In this document: one piece after another, positions 34,199 through 43,080 of the stretch | How the letters are laid out: each line of letters opens with the position of its first letter | How positions within the stretch are numbered: position 1 is the first letter of the stretch | Assembly: GCF_001421505.1 (NCBI RefSeq) | Contig: NZ_LMKL01000005.1 | Coordinates: 1 to 64,000 of the forward strand | Direction of reading: 5' to 3' | DNA from: Sphingomonas sp. Leaf17 | GTDB taxonomy: Bacteria > Pseudomonadota > Alphaproteobacteria > Sphingomonadales > Sphingomonadaceae | Length of the DNA: 64,000 nt | Notes under the pieces: generated by a model | Databases searched by the model: none | What the model was told of the DNA's origin: nothing | Seen by the model: the letters and a program-made list of their open reading frames with translations, nothing else | Program-made: the position numbers and the translations under genes

Positions 34199-37100
34199 AT
34201 GCCCGACCTGAAGACGATCCTCGCCGCCAAGACCCCGCTGACGCTGTCCGGTGTCGCGACCGGATTCCAGCCGTCGCTGCTGGCCGACCTGGCGCGCGCA
34301 GCGAAGACCCGTGCGGTGTTCATCGCGCCGGACGATGCGGCGATGCGCGCGATCGCGTCGACCGCGCCGTTCTTCGCGCCCGATATCGAGATCGTCCAGT
34401 TCCCGGCCTGGGACTGCCTGCCCTATGACCGCGCCTCGCCCACGCTGCGTGTCATGGCCGAGCGGGTGTCGGCGCTGCACAAGCTGCAGGCCCGCCCCAA
34501 GGGGCCACAACTGGTCCTGACCACCGCCAATGCCGCGACCCAGCGCGTGCTGACGCCGTTCCGCATCCGCCAGCTCGTTGCCCGCCTCGCGCCCGGCGAG
34601 CGCATCGACCGCGAAAAACTGGCCGTGCTGCTCCAGGCCAACGGCTATGTCCGCACCGAAACGGTTCACGATCAGGGGGAGTATGCAGTGCGCGGCGGCA
34701 TCGTCGACCTGTTCCCCAGCGGCGAGGACCACGCGCTGCGCCTCGACTTTTTCGGCGACGAGATCGAGACGGTCCGCACCTTCGACCCCGCCGACCAGCG
34801 CACCACCGGCCGCGTCGACGGCTTCGTCCTGCTGCCCGCGTCCGAGGCGCTGCTCGACGAGGAGTCGGTCAAGCGGTTCCGCAGCCGCTACCGCGAGAAG
34901 TTCGGCGCGACCGCGACCGGCGACCCGCTGTATCAGGCGGTGTCGGACGGACGGCGGCTGGCCGGCATGGAACACTGGCTGCCGATGTTCGAGGATAAGC
35001 TGGCCACCTTGTTCGAGCATCTGGGCGACGATGCGGTCGTCGTCCGCGACTCCGGCGTCACCGCAGCGGCGGAGGGACGGCTGGAGGCGATCGCCGACTA
35101 TCACGCCAACCGGCTGCGCGCGGCGGGGGCCGAACCGGGCAGCTATCGCCCGCTGCCGGCCAAGGCGCTGTACCTCGATGCCAGGGAATGGACCGCCTCG
35201 CTCGACGCCGCGACCGCGCATCTGACCACGCCGTTCCACGAACCCGAAAGCCCGACCATCCTCGATTTCGACGTCGACGGCCCGCGCGATTTCGGACCCG
35301 AGCGCAGCGGCGGCGGCAACGTCTATGAGGCGGTGGTCGCCCATCTCGAAAAGCTGCGAAAGGACGGCCGCAAGCCGATCCTCGCCAGCTATTCGGGGGG
35401 TGCGCGCGAGCGGTTGATGGGCCTGCTGACCGATCACGGGCTGAAAGGCGCCAAGATCGCCGAAACATGGCAGGAGGCGCTGGGCGTCGCCGATACGAGC
35501 AAGAGCTTCGGCACCGCGCTGATCGTCCTGCCGCTCGACCACGGCTTCACCGCGCCGGGCGTGGCGGTGCTCACCGAACAGGACATGCTCGGCGACCGGC
35601 TGATCCGCCGGTCCAAGCGTCGCAAGTCGACCGATGCGTTCCTGGCCGAACTCGCGACACTGTCGCCCGGCGATCTCGTCGTCCACGCCGACCACGGTAT
35701 CGGCCGCTATGAGGGGCTGACCTCGATCCCCGTCGGCAAAAGCCCGCATGACTGCGTCGCGCTCAGCTATGCCGGCGGCGACAAACTATACGTCCCGGTC
35801 GAGAATATCGACGTCCTGTCGCGCTATGGCTCGGGCGAGGATGGCGCGTCGCTTGACCGGCTGGGCGGCGAGGCGTGGCAGCGCCGCAAGGCGACGATGA
35901 AGGAGCGGATCCGCGAGATCGCCGGCGAACTGATCGCGGTCGCCGCCGAACGCGCGCTCCATCCCGGCGACCTGCTCGAACCCGACGCCAGCGGCTATCC
36001 CGCCTTTGTCGACCGGTTCCCGTACGAGGAAACCGAGGATCAGGACCGGGCGATCAACGACGTGCTCGATGATCTGGCGGCGGGCAAGCCGATGGACCGG
36101 CTGGTCGTCGGCGATGTCGGGTTCGGCAAGACCGAGGTCGCGCTGCGCGCCGCCTTCGTCGCGGCGATGGGCGGCAAGCAGGTCGCGATCGTCTGCCCGA
36201 CCACCCTGCTCGCGCGCCAGCACTACAATAACTTCTCCGCGCGGTTCGAGGGCTTCCCGATGAACATGGGCCGCCTGTCGCGGCTGGTGACCGCCAAGGA
36301 GGCCAAGGCGGTGCGCGAGGGGCTGGCCGACGGAACGATCGACGTGGTCATCGGCACCCACGCGCTGCTGGCGAAAAGCATCGACTTCAAGCGCCTCGGC
36401 CTCGTCATCGTCGATGAGGAGCAGCGGTTCGGCGTGACACACAAGGAACGGCTGAAGACATTGCGCGCCGACGTCCACATGCTGACGCTGACCGCGACGC
36501 CGATCCCGCGCACCCTGCAGATGGCGATGAGCGGCATCCGCGAACTGTCGGTCATCCAGACCCCGCCGGTCGACCGGCTCGCGGTCCGCACCTACATCAT
36601 GCCCTGGGACCCGGTGGTGCTGCGCGAGGCGTTGCTGCGCGAACATTATCGCGGCGGGCAGAGCTTCATCGTCACGCCGCGCGTCGCCGACCTGCCTGAC
36701 ATCGAGGAGTATCTGCGCGAGAACGTGCCCGAAATCCGCTACGTCATCGCCCACGGCCAGATGTCGCCGACCGAGGTCGAGGAGCGCATGTCCGCCTTCT
36801 ACGACAAGAAGTTCGAGGTGCTGGTGTCAACCACCATCATCGAAAGCGGCATCGACATTCCGTCCGCCAATACGATGATCGTCAACCGCGCCGATCGCTT
36901 CGGCCTGGGCCAGCTCTATCAGCTGCGCGGGCGCGTCGGCCGGTCGAAGACGCGGGCCTATGCCTATATGGTTACGCCGCCCGAACGGATGATGTCGGAC
37001 GCGGCGGAAAAGCGGCTGAAGGTGCTGTCCGACCTCGATTCGCTCGGGGCCGGGTTCCAGCTGGCCAGCCACGACCTCGACATTCGCGGGGCGGGCAACC

Positions 37101-37666
37101 TGCTCGGCGACGAACAGTCGGGGCATATCAAGGAAGTCGGCTACGAACTCTACCAGTCGATGCTGGAGGAAGCGATCATGGACGCCAAGGCCGGCGGCAT
37201 GGCCAGCCGCCCACGCGATTTCAGCCCCCAGATCACCGTCGATGCGCCGATCCTGATCCCCGACGACTATGTTCCTGACCTCGACCTGCGGATGGGCCTG
37301 TATCGCCGCCTGAACGAGCTGGAGGGCCGTCACGAGATCGAGGCGTTCGCCGCCGAGATGATCGACCGGTTCGGCCCCCTGCCCGATGCGACCGAAAATC
37401 TGATCCGCGTCATCGAGATCAAGGGCAATGCGAAAAAGGCCTGCGTGTCCAAGATCGACGTCGGGCCGAAGGGCGTGCTGATCGCGTTCCACGACAATAC
37501 GCCGCCCAATGTCGATGGGCTGCTCGCCTATGTCACCCGGCTGAACGGCCTCGCCAAGCTGCGCCCGGACAACAAGATCGTGGTCGGTCGCGCGTGGGAG
37601 GATCCGAAGGCGCGGTTGAACGGCGCGTTGCAAATTTCGCGCGGGCTGGCCCAGGCGGCGGGATAG
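34199..37666 (+). CDS. mfd: transcription-repair coupling factor Mfd
   Basis: A 1155-aa translocase that removes stalled RNA polymerase from DNA lesions and recruits UvrA. Order: UvrB-like N-terminal modules (about 1-340); RNA-polymerase-interacting CarD-like domain near 490 (GDLVVHADHGIGRYEGL); RecG-like motor from about 600 with GDVGFGKTEVALRAAF (Walker A), VDEEQRFGVTHKERLK (motif II) and LYQLRGRVGRSKTRAYAY (motif VI); and a C-terminal UvrA-shielding domain. The length is standard. ATG 34199 follows GGGGAGG, which overlaps the end of the adjacent inverted repeat, so folding of the leader could limit translation. Confidence 0.96.
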   Translation: MPDLKTILAAKTPLTLSGVATGFQPSLLADLARAAKTRAVFIAPDDAAMRAIASTAPFFAPDIEIVQFPAWDCLPYDRASPTLRVMAERVSALHKLQARPKGPQLVLTTANAATQRVLTPFRIRQLVARLAPGERIDREKLAVLLQANGYVRTETVHDQGEYAVRGGIVDLFPSGEDHALRLDFFGDEIETVRTFDPADQRTTGRVDGFVLLPASEALLDEESVKRFRSRYREKFGATATGDPLYQAVSDGRRLAGMEHWLPMFEDKLATLFEHLGDDAVVVRDSGVTAAAEGRLEAIADYHANRLRAAGAEPGSYRPLPAKALYLDAREWTASLDAATAHLTTPFHEPESPTILDFDVDGPRDFGPERSGGGNVYEAVVAHLEKLRKDGRKPILASYSGGARERLMGLLTDHGLKGAKIAETWQEALGVADTSKSFGTALIVLPLDHGFTAPGVAVLTEQDMLGDRLIRRSKRRKSTDAFLAELATLSPGDLVVHADHGIGRYEGLTSIPVGKSPHDCVALSYAGGDKLYVPVENIDVLSRYGSGEDGASLDRLGGEAWQRRKATMKERIREIAGELIAVAAERALHPGDLLEPDASGYPAFVDRFPYEETEDQDRAINDVLDDLAAGKPMDRLVVGDVGFGKTEVALRAAFVAAMGGKQVAIVCPTTLLARQHYNNFSARFEGFPMNMGRLSRLVTAKEAKAVREGLADGTIDVVIGTHALLAKSIDFKRLGLVIVDEEQRFGVTHKERLKTLRADVHMLTLTATPIPRTLQMAMSGIRELSVIQTPPVDRLAVRTYIMPWDPVVLREALLREHYRGGQSFIVTPRVADLPDIEEYLRENVPEIRYVIAHGQMSPTEVEERMSAFYDKKFEVLVSTTIIESGIDIPSANTMIVNRADRFGLGQLYQLRGRVGRSKTRAYAYMVTPPERMMSDAAEKRLKVLSDLDSLGAGFQLASHDLDIRGAGNLLGDEQSGHIKEVGYELYQSMLEEAIMDAKAGGMASRPRDFSPQITVDAPILIPDDYVPDLDLRMGLYRRLNELEGRHEIEAFAAEMIDRFGPLPDATENLIRVIEIKGNAKKACVSKIDVGPKGVLIAFHDNTPPNVDGLLAYVTRLNGLAKLRPDNKIVVGRAWEDPKARLNGALQISRGLAQAAG

Positions 37667-37687
37667 GCCTTCCCGCCGCGCCCCGGT

Positions 37688-37766
37688 CCGTCATTGCGAG
37701 CGCAGCGAACCAACCCAGAGCATGGCGCGCGACCCTGGATTGCTTCGCTGCGCTCGCGGGTGACGG
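37688..37766. repeat. dispersed inverted-repeat element between convergent genes
   Basis: CCGTCA plus GCGAGCGCAGCGAA (37688-37709) is mirrored by TTCGCTGCGCTCGC (37744-37757) and TGACGG (37761-37766). It is the widespread CGTCATTGCGAGCGCAGCGAA type of bacterial intergenic repeat. It lies between the ends of mfd and the NTF2-fold gene and may serve as a transcription stop or mRNA stabiliser. Confidence 0.88.
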
Positions 37767-37771
37767 GAGGG

Positions 37772-38194
37772 TTACGAACTATGATCCGCGATGATCTTCC
37801 ACCCCTCGCGCCGCCGCTCGAACACCAGCGTTGTCAAGCCGGTCTGCGGCGTCCCCGCGGCGGGCGTCAGCGTCCAGCGGGCGAACAGCAGCCGGTGGGT
37901 CGCGCTGATCGTGCGATAGGCGACCGCCTGAAAACGCAGCGTGCCGCGAACATTGCCGCCCTTGGTGAAACTGGGGCGATACCGATCGGCAATGGCGGGC
38001 CGCCCGTTGAGGACACCGTCTTTGGTCACGAACCCGGCGTCCGGCGCATAGATCGCAACGAACCGGTCGAGATCGCCGGCATTCCACCCGGCCGCGCTGG
38101 CGGTCATCGCCGCCATCACCTCCGCCTGCGGATCGGCTTTTTGGGCTGCGCCGGCACTGGCGACCAGCGCCAGTCCAAGGATCAGGCGTCGCAT
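37772..38194 (-). CDS. NTF2-like (DUF4440/SnoaL-type) exported protein
   Basis: A 140-aa protein with signal peptide MRRLILGLALVASAGAA and an NTF2-like alpha+beta fold: AAGWNAGDLDRFVAIYAPDAGFVTKDG is the typical helix-then-strand start, YRTISATHRLLFARWTLTP and GLTTLVFERRREGWKIIADHSS the later strands. The closing WKIIADHSS is common in DUF4440 proteins. Members range from ketosteroid-isomerase-like enzymes to ligand binders; nothing here decides. ATG 38194 overlaps the 3' end of the EAL gene by 13 bp, so they are co-transcribed. Confidence 0.83.
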   Translation of the reverse strand: MRRLILGLALVASAGAAQKADPQAEVMAAMTASAAGWNAGDLDRFVAIYAPDAGFVTKDGVLNGRPAIADRYRPSFTKGGNVRGTLRFQAVAYRTISATHRLLFARWTLTPAAGTPQTGLTTLVFERRREGWKIIADHSS

Positions 38195-40155
38195 CGTTCC
38201 TTGTCCTCCACCAACCGTGCCAGCGCCGCGTCGCCCAGCGGTTCGGCACACAGATAGCCCTGATAGAAATCGCACCCCTGCGCCGACAACAGGCCAAGCT
38301 GCGCCTGCGTCTCCACCCCCTCGGCGATCACCGCCAGCCCCAGCGAACGGGCCATGTCGATCACGCCGCGCACCACCACCCGGTCGCGCGCGCTGCCGGT
38401 GATGTCCTGTGCCAGCGCCTTGTCGATCTTCAGGTAATCGAGCGGCAGCGCCTTCAGATAGGCGAGGCTGGAATAGCCGGTGCCGAAATCGTCGATCGCG
38501 ATCCGGCATCCCGCCGCCCGCAATTTGCCCAGCAGGCTCGCTGCCGCGTCCAGATCGGCGATCAGGCCGCTTTCGGTGATTTCGATGGTCAACCGCTCGC
38601 GCGGGAAGCCGCTGGCATCGACACGGGCCAGGAACATGCTCGCAAAACCCGCGCGCGCCACATCGGCGGCCGTGACGTTCAACGACAGCCGGATATGCGC
38701 CAGCGACGCCGGCCAGGCCGCCGCCCGTGCCAGCACCAGTCCCTGGATATGATCGGACAGTGCAACGCCAAGATCGGCGCGCTCGGCCGCCGCAAACAGC
38801 GTGTCCGCGCCCAGATGCCCCAGCCGGGCATGGTCCCAGCGGGCCAGCGCCTCGACCCCGGTGATCCGGTTGCTGGCAATCTCCACCTGCGGCTGGAATA
38901 CGATGTCGATCTCGTCGCGGTCCATCGCGTGATGCAGGTCGACCGCCAGCGCGTCGATCGGTGCCGGGCCGGAACGCAGGGTCATGCGCAGGGTGGCCCC
39001 GTCACTGGCCTTCGCGCTCGCCAGCGCCTGACTCGTCCGCCGTAGCAGGGCGGCGGCATCGTCGCCCGGCCGGGTTTCCGCCACGCCGATGCGACTGCCG
39101 AGCGCGGCCAGCGCGCCATCGACCGGAAATGGCTGGGCCAGCGTTTCCTCCAGCTGCCCGGCCGCCAGCGCGGTCCGTTCGCTGTCCGCGTCGACGATCA
39201 GCAGGAACTCCGACCCCGCCACCCGTGCGACGAATGCCGCCTGCCCGAACAGGCCGGTGCCGACGTCGCGGATCCGCCGCGCGACGGCGCGCAGCAACAG
39301 GTCGCCGGCGGCCCGCCCGTGCGCGGCGTTGACCAGGTCGAACCGGGTGAGCGCGATCTGCATCGCCGCCAGCGGTCGTCCGGTGGCGAGCCGGCCGGTG
39401 ATCCAGCGGCGAGCGTCGCCGGCATCGCGCTCGCGCGTGCGCCATTCGCGCTCCGGCTCGGCTTCGCCCGACGGCAGTCGCTCGACCAGTGCCTCGATGC
39501 CGCCATCGGCCAGCTGGCGCAGATGTTCGACAAAGCGACCCGCCCCGGGAACGCCGTGCGCCACCGCGCTGGTTCCCGTCGCGCGCATCCGCCGTATCGC
39601 CGCAACGACCGCGGGCCGATCGGCGATCGCCACCCGCCGGAACAGCGCGCGGGCGCCCAGACGCTCGGGCAGGTCCAGCGCGGATGCGAGATCGTCGGTC
39701 AGGACGGCCCCGGCATCCCGGCCGATCCGCCATCCCAATGTCGTTGCGGGACGCATCACGTTCCAGTCACCCGCGACCCGTTCGGCGTGGCGGGCGGCGA
39801 ACCGCAAGGTCTGAACGAACTCGCCCTCGCCCGCCGGGCTGGCCAGGAAATGCGTCGCGCCAGCGTCATAGACCCGGCCGATCGCGCCGACATCGCCGCG
39901 CGATACCAACGCCAGCAGCGCGCCGCCATTGGCCGCTACGATCCCGCTGATCGCCACGATCGCGGCTAGCCCCTCGTCCAGGGCACCGCGCGCATCGACC
40001 ACCGCGACACGCGCGCCACTGGCCAGCAACCGCCGGGCAATGCCGTCGGCCCGGCGCGCGGCGACAACGTGCCAGCCGGCTCCACTGGCCAGTTGTGCCA
40101 GTTCATCACGCTGGCGAAATGACAACAGGAATAAAGGTGCCGCCGCATCGCTCAT
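38182..40155 (-). CDS. degenerate GGDEF + EAL protein, c-di-GMP phosphodiesterase
   Basis: A 657-aa soluble protein. Residues 1-120 look like a degraded response-regulator receiver domain (WHVVAARRADGIARRLL, VAVVDARGALDEG). A GGDEF domain follows (about 255-400), but the loop reads AGSEF, so it should not make c-di-GMP and may bind GTP for regulation. The EAL domain (about 410-650) looks active: GVEALARWDH, ITESGLIADL, IDDFGTGYSSLAYL and IAEGVETQAQ carry the metal and catalytic acids. ATG 40155 is preferred over the frame start at 40263. No membrane segment is seen. It reads divergent from moaA; the 176 bp between carry no clear operator. Confidence 0.88.
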   Translation of the reverse strand: MSDAAAPLFLLSFRQRDELAQLASGAGWHVVAARRADGIARRLLASGARVAVVDARGALDEGLAAIVAISGIVAANGGALLALVSRGDVGAIGRVYDAGATHFLASPAGEGEFVQTLRFAARHAERVAGDWNVMRPATTLGWRIGRDAGAVLTDDLASALDLPERLGARALFRRVAIADRPAVVAAIRRMRATGTSAVAHGVPGAGRFVEHLRQLADGGIEALVERLPSGEAEPEREWRTRERDAGDARRWITGRLATGRPLAAMQIALTRFDLVNAAHGRAAGDLLLRAVARRIRDVGTGLFGQAAFVARVAGSEFLLIVDADSERTALAAGQLEETLAQPFPVDGALAALGSRIGVAETRPGDDAAALLRRTSQALASAKASDGATLRMTLRSGPAPIDALAVDLHHAMDRDEIDIVFQPQVEIASNRITGVEALARWDHARLGHLGADTLFAAAERADLGVALSDHIQGLVLARAAAWPASLAHIRLSLNVTAADVARAGFASMFLARVDASGFPRERLTIEITESGLIADLDAAASLLGKLRAAGCRIAIDDFGTGYSSLAYLKALPLDYLKIDKALAQDITGSARDRVVVRGVIDMARSLGLAVIAEGVETQAQLGLLSAQGCDFYQGYLCAEPLGDAALARLVEDKERCDA

Positions 40156-40331
40156 TGCCGCTTCATGTCCACCCCAAACCCTGTGCTGACCAAGCCTAGA
40201 CCGGGATGTCCCGCCCGCCAATGGCCGAAATGGTCCTGTTCCTGGCCAGTCCGGCCGGATCACGCCCGATCCACCTGCGGCAGCATGATTGCCCCTTGTC
40301 CGCGCGCGCCGCAGACCCTAACTTTTGCCGG

Positions 40332-41342
40332 ATGACCACTGCCCCTCCCGCTACCCGGTCGCTGGTCGATGCGCATGGTCGCACCATTCGGTATCTTCGT
40401 ATCTCGGTGACGGATCGTTGCGATCTGCGCTGCCGTTACTGCATGGCGGAAACCATGACGTTCCTGCCGCGCTCGCAGGTGCTGAGCCTTGAAGAAATCG
40501 CGGTGATCGCCGAGCGGTTCATCGAACGCGGCGTCGACAAGATCCGGCTGTCGGGTGGTGAGCCGCTGGTCCGGCGTGACGTGACGGAACTGGTCCGTCG
40601 CCTGGGGTCGCATGTCGGCCGCGGTCTGCAGGAACTGACGATGACGACCAACGGCACGCGGCTGCGCGATCACGCGCCCGCTCTGGTCGATGCGGGCATG
40701 CGCCGGATCAACGTCAGCATGGACACGCTGGACCCCGACACCTTCCGCTTCATCACACGACACGGCGATGTCGCCACGGTCATCGACGGCATCCTTGCGG
40801 CGCGCGATGCGGGCCTGGCGGTGAAGATCAACATGGTCGCGCTGAAGGGGCTGAACGAGGATCACATCGCGCCGATGCTGGCGTGGTGCGTCGACAACGG
40901 CCTCGACCTCTCGCTGATCGAAACGATGCCACTGGGGGCGATCGACGAGGATCGCACCGACCGTTTCCTGCCGCTGACCGGCGTGTTCGACCGGTTGTCG
41001 ACCCGGTTCGAGCTGGTCCGCGACGGGCACCGCTCCGGCGGGCCGGCGCGTTACTGGCGCGTCGGATCGTCCGTGACCCGGCTCGGCCTTATCTCGCCGC
41101 TCACCGCCAATTTCTGTGACGGCTGCAACCGCGTCCGCCTGACGACCGAGGGCAAACTGTACATGTGCCTTGGTCACGACGATCAGGTCGACCTGAAGGC
41201 GGCACTGCGCGAGGGCGGACTTGCCGCGGTCGATGCCGCCATCGACATCGGGCTGGCCGAAAAGCCGGCGGCGCATGATTTTCGTATCGGTGCGGGCGAG
41301 GGCCCGGCGGTCGCCCGGCACATGAGTGTCACCGGCGGATGA
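40332..41342 (+). CDS. moaA: GTP 3',8-cyclase MoaA
   Basis: Radical SAM enzyme, 336 aa, for the first step of molybdenum cofactor synthesis. CDLRCRYC holds the CxxxCxxC cluster that binds SAM; CDGCNRVRLTTEGKLYMCLG holds the second 4Fe-4S cluster near GTP. The protein ends in SVTGG, with the C-terminal Gly-Gly tail needed for activity in the family. ATG 40332 gives MTTAPPATRSLVDAHG, a normal start. It overlaps nadK by 4 bp. Other moa genes are not in this window. Confidence 0.95.
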   Translation: MTTAPPATRSLVDAHGRTIRYLRISVTDRCDLRCRYCMAETMTFLPRSQVLSLEEIAVIAERFIERGVDKIRLSGGEPLVRRDVTELVRRLGSHVGRGLQELTMTTNGTRLRDHAPALVDAGMRRINVSMDTLDPDTFRFITRHGDVATVIDGILAARDAGLAVKINMVALKGLNEDHIAPMLAWCVDNGLDLSLIETMPLGAIDEDRTDRFLPLTGVFDRLSTRFELVRDGHRSGGPARYWRVGSSVTRLGLISPLTANFCDGCNRVRLTTEGKLYMCLGHDDQVDLKAALREGGLAAVDAAIDIGLAEKPAAHDFRIGAGEGPAVARHMSVTGG

Positions 41343-42118
41343 ACCGGTACGAACGGCGCGCGCTGGTCGCATCGCCCACGCCGCCGGCACAGGCGGCCGC
41401 CGCCGAACTGGCCGACCTGTTCGACTGGGTGCCGATCGAACAGGCCGATGTCGTGATCGCGCTGGGTGGCGACGGATTCATGCTTCAGACGCTGCACGGG
41501 CAGCTTGCCGGCCGGGCATCGGGCGTGCCGGTTTTCGGCATGAACCTTGGCACCGTCGGCTTCCTGATGAACGAATGGCGGCATCACGGCCTTGATGAGC
41601 GACTGGCCCGGGCCAAGCCGTTCAAGGTGACGCCGCTGGAAGTGTCGGTCACCGGCGTCGACGGGCGCGTCCGCACCATGCCGGCGATTAACGAAGTATC
41701 GCTGCTGCGTGAAACCCGCCAGACCGCCAAGCTGGAAGTGACGGTGAACGATCGTATCGTCCTGCCCGAACTGGCCTGCGACGGCATTCTGGTCGCGACC
41801 CCTGCCGGGTCGACCGCCTATAATTTGTCGGCGCAGGGGCCGATCCTGCCGCTTGGGTCCGCCCTGCTGGCGCTGACGCCGATCAGTCCGTTTCGCCCGC
41901 GGCGCTGGCGCGGCGCTATTCTGCCCGACAAGGCACGGATCCGTATCCGGGTACTTGATCCCGCCAAGCGGCCGGTGTCGGCGGTGGCGGACCAGCGCGA
42001 GATCCGTGACATCGCCAATGTCGATATCGCGATGGACCGCGCGCGCGAGCTTACCCTGTTGTTCGACCCCGAACACGCGCTCGACGATCGAATTACGATG
42101 GAACAGTTCATCGCCTGA
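41339..42118 (+). CDS. nadK: NAD kinase
   Basis: A 259-aa enzyme making NADP from NAD and ATP. IALGGDGFMLQT is the GGDG motif, MNLGTVGFLMNE the following loop, and TPAGSTAYNLSAQGPILP the conserved GSTAY region. The length fits the short alphaproteobacterial form. ATG 41339 overlaps the moaA stop (ATGA). The pair moaA-nadK has no obvious metabolic link apart from cofactor synthesis. tRNA-Asn follows after 90 bp. Confidence 0.94.
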   Translation: MNRYERRALVASPTPPAQAAAAELADLFDWVPIEQADVVIALGGDGFMLQTLHGQLAGRASGVPVFGMNLGTVGFLMNEWRHHGLDERLARAKPFKVTPLEVSVTGVDGRVRTMPAINEVSLLRETRQTAKLEVTVNDRIVLPELACDGILVATPAGSTAYNLSAQGPILPLGSALLALTPISPFRPRRWRGAILPDKARIRIRVLDPAKRPVSAVADQREIRDIANVDIAMDRARELTLLFDPEHALDDRITMEQFIA

Positions 42119-42208
42119 ATTTTTCCGTCGACGCGGGGTTGCCAGTTCCGGAAACCCGCTGCTATAGGCGCGCCTCCCGCAGGGCAGTGGCCTTGGGGGA
42201 GCGAGTAT

Positions 42209-42283
42209 TCCCCGGTAGCTCAGTGGTAGAGCGTTCGACTGTTAATCGAATGGTCGCTGGTTCGAATCCGGCCCGGGGAGCCA
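42209..42283 (+). tRNA. tRNA-Asn (anticodon GTT)
   Basis: Acceptor arms TCCCCGG (42209-42215) and CCGGGGA (42273-42279) pair, followed by G and an encoded CCA. The D arm GCTCAGTGGTAGAGC, the anticodon loop CTGTTAA with GTT at 42241-42243, and GGTTCGAATCC of the T arm are all present. No integrase or duplicated 3' end is seen nearby. Confidence 0.97.
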
Positions 42284-42323
42284 CTCCAGACGGTCAGCAT
42301 GATGACCACTCCGCCCAGCGGCA

Positions 42324-42758
42324 TCAGATCTTTTTCAGCAACGCCCGCATGATGCTCAATCCGCGATCGGACAGGGTCAGGAAGTGGCGACGCCGGTCGA
42401 ACGGATCGGCAACGCGGCACAGCAAGCCGCGATCGGTCAGCAACGCGATATAGCGCAGGCCGGTGGTCGTCGGCACGCCCGATGCCGCGACGCTGCGGCT
42501 GACGTTGATCTCCACCCCGCGTTCGTGGGCGATGTAGAGGTCCAGCAACAGATCCCAGGATGGTTCGCCGAACAGGTCGGCATCCTCGCCGAAGCTGTCG
42601 GTCCGGGTGCGCCGTGCCGCATAGATCGCCTCCGCGCGGGCGACCAGCGGGGCAATATCGGCCGACAGGGGGCGCGCGGTCGACCGAGCCGCGTCGGCCT
42701 CCTCGCCGTGCGACAACCAGGGTGGCGTGTCGCGGGGAACCGCGCCGTCTGAACTCAT
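42324..42758 (-). CDS. MarR-like winged-helix transcriptional regulator
   Basis: A 144-aa protein with a long acidic, disordered N terminus (to about residue 60), then a winged helix: SRSVAASGVPTTTGLRYIALL is the helix-turn-helix and DPFDRRRHFLTLSDRG the wing with the Arg-rich tip typical of MarR. There is no ligand pocket I can infer. ATG 42758 is the family-like start. The region upstream contains two inverted repeats (42808 and 42830) that could be its sites, and it is divergent from a c-di-GMP signalling gene. Sphingomonads often carry such short regulators of unknown regulon. Confidence 0.78.
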   Translation of the reverse strand: MSSDGAVPRDTPPWLSHGEEADAARSTARPLSADIAPLVARAEAIYAARRTRTDSFGEDADLFGEPSWDLLLDLYIAHERGVEINVSRSVAASGVPTTTGLRYIALLTDRGLLCRVADPFDRRRHFLTLSDRGLSIMRALLKKI

Positions 42759-43080
42759 TGATGGTACCCCGCCCCGTTCAAACCGGACATGTTCGGCACT
42801 CCTGCAGTCTGACACGTCAGAATCACGATATTGCAGTTTTTTGCAATCTGCATGACGCGGGTTAACCAACCGCTTCAAATCACCGGCGCTTGATGCTCGC
42901 AATTCCGATACGCGACCAACGGAATTACAACCGAAATGGTTTGTAAACCTTTCCCAAACTTTCCCACGCCCACTCTGCCTCCCGAGAAACAGACCCGGAA
43001 AGGCCGACAGGGCAGATCGTGACGCAGGGCCGCGCCGCGACCATGCGCGACCGGTCGTTCCGCCGCGGCAGGATGACACC
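42759..43080. promoter_or_regulatory. intergenic region with two inverted repeats, regulator/MHYT promoter region
   Basis: No gene is supported in these 322 bp. TCTGAC-AC-GTCAGA (42808-42821) and ATTGCA-N6-TGCAAT (42830-42847) lie 50-90 bases before the regulator start on the minus strand. The stretch to about 42960 is AT-richer, as promoters are here. The part next to the MHYT gene is GC-rich and shows nothing further. Confidence 0.5.

Noticed and set aside
34163-35749. Long minus-strand open frame over the start of mfd
   Set aside because: Same shadow effect; the sense product is a full-length Mfd.
42209-42283. tRNA-Asn as attachment site of a genomic island
   Set aside because: No integrase, no second copy of the tRNA 3' end and normal composition on both sides.
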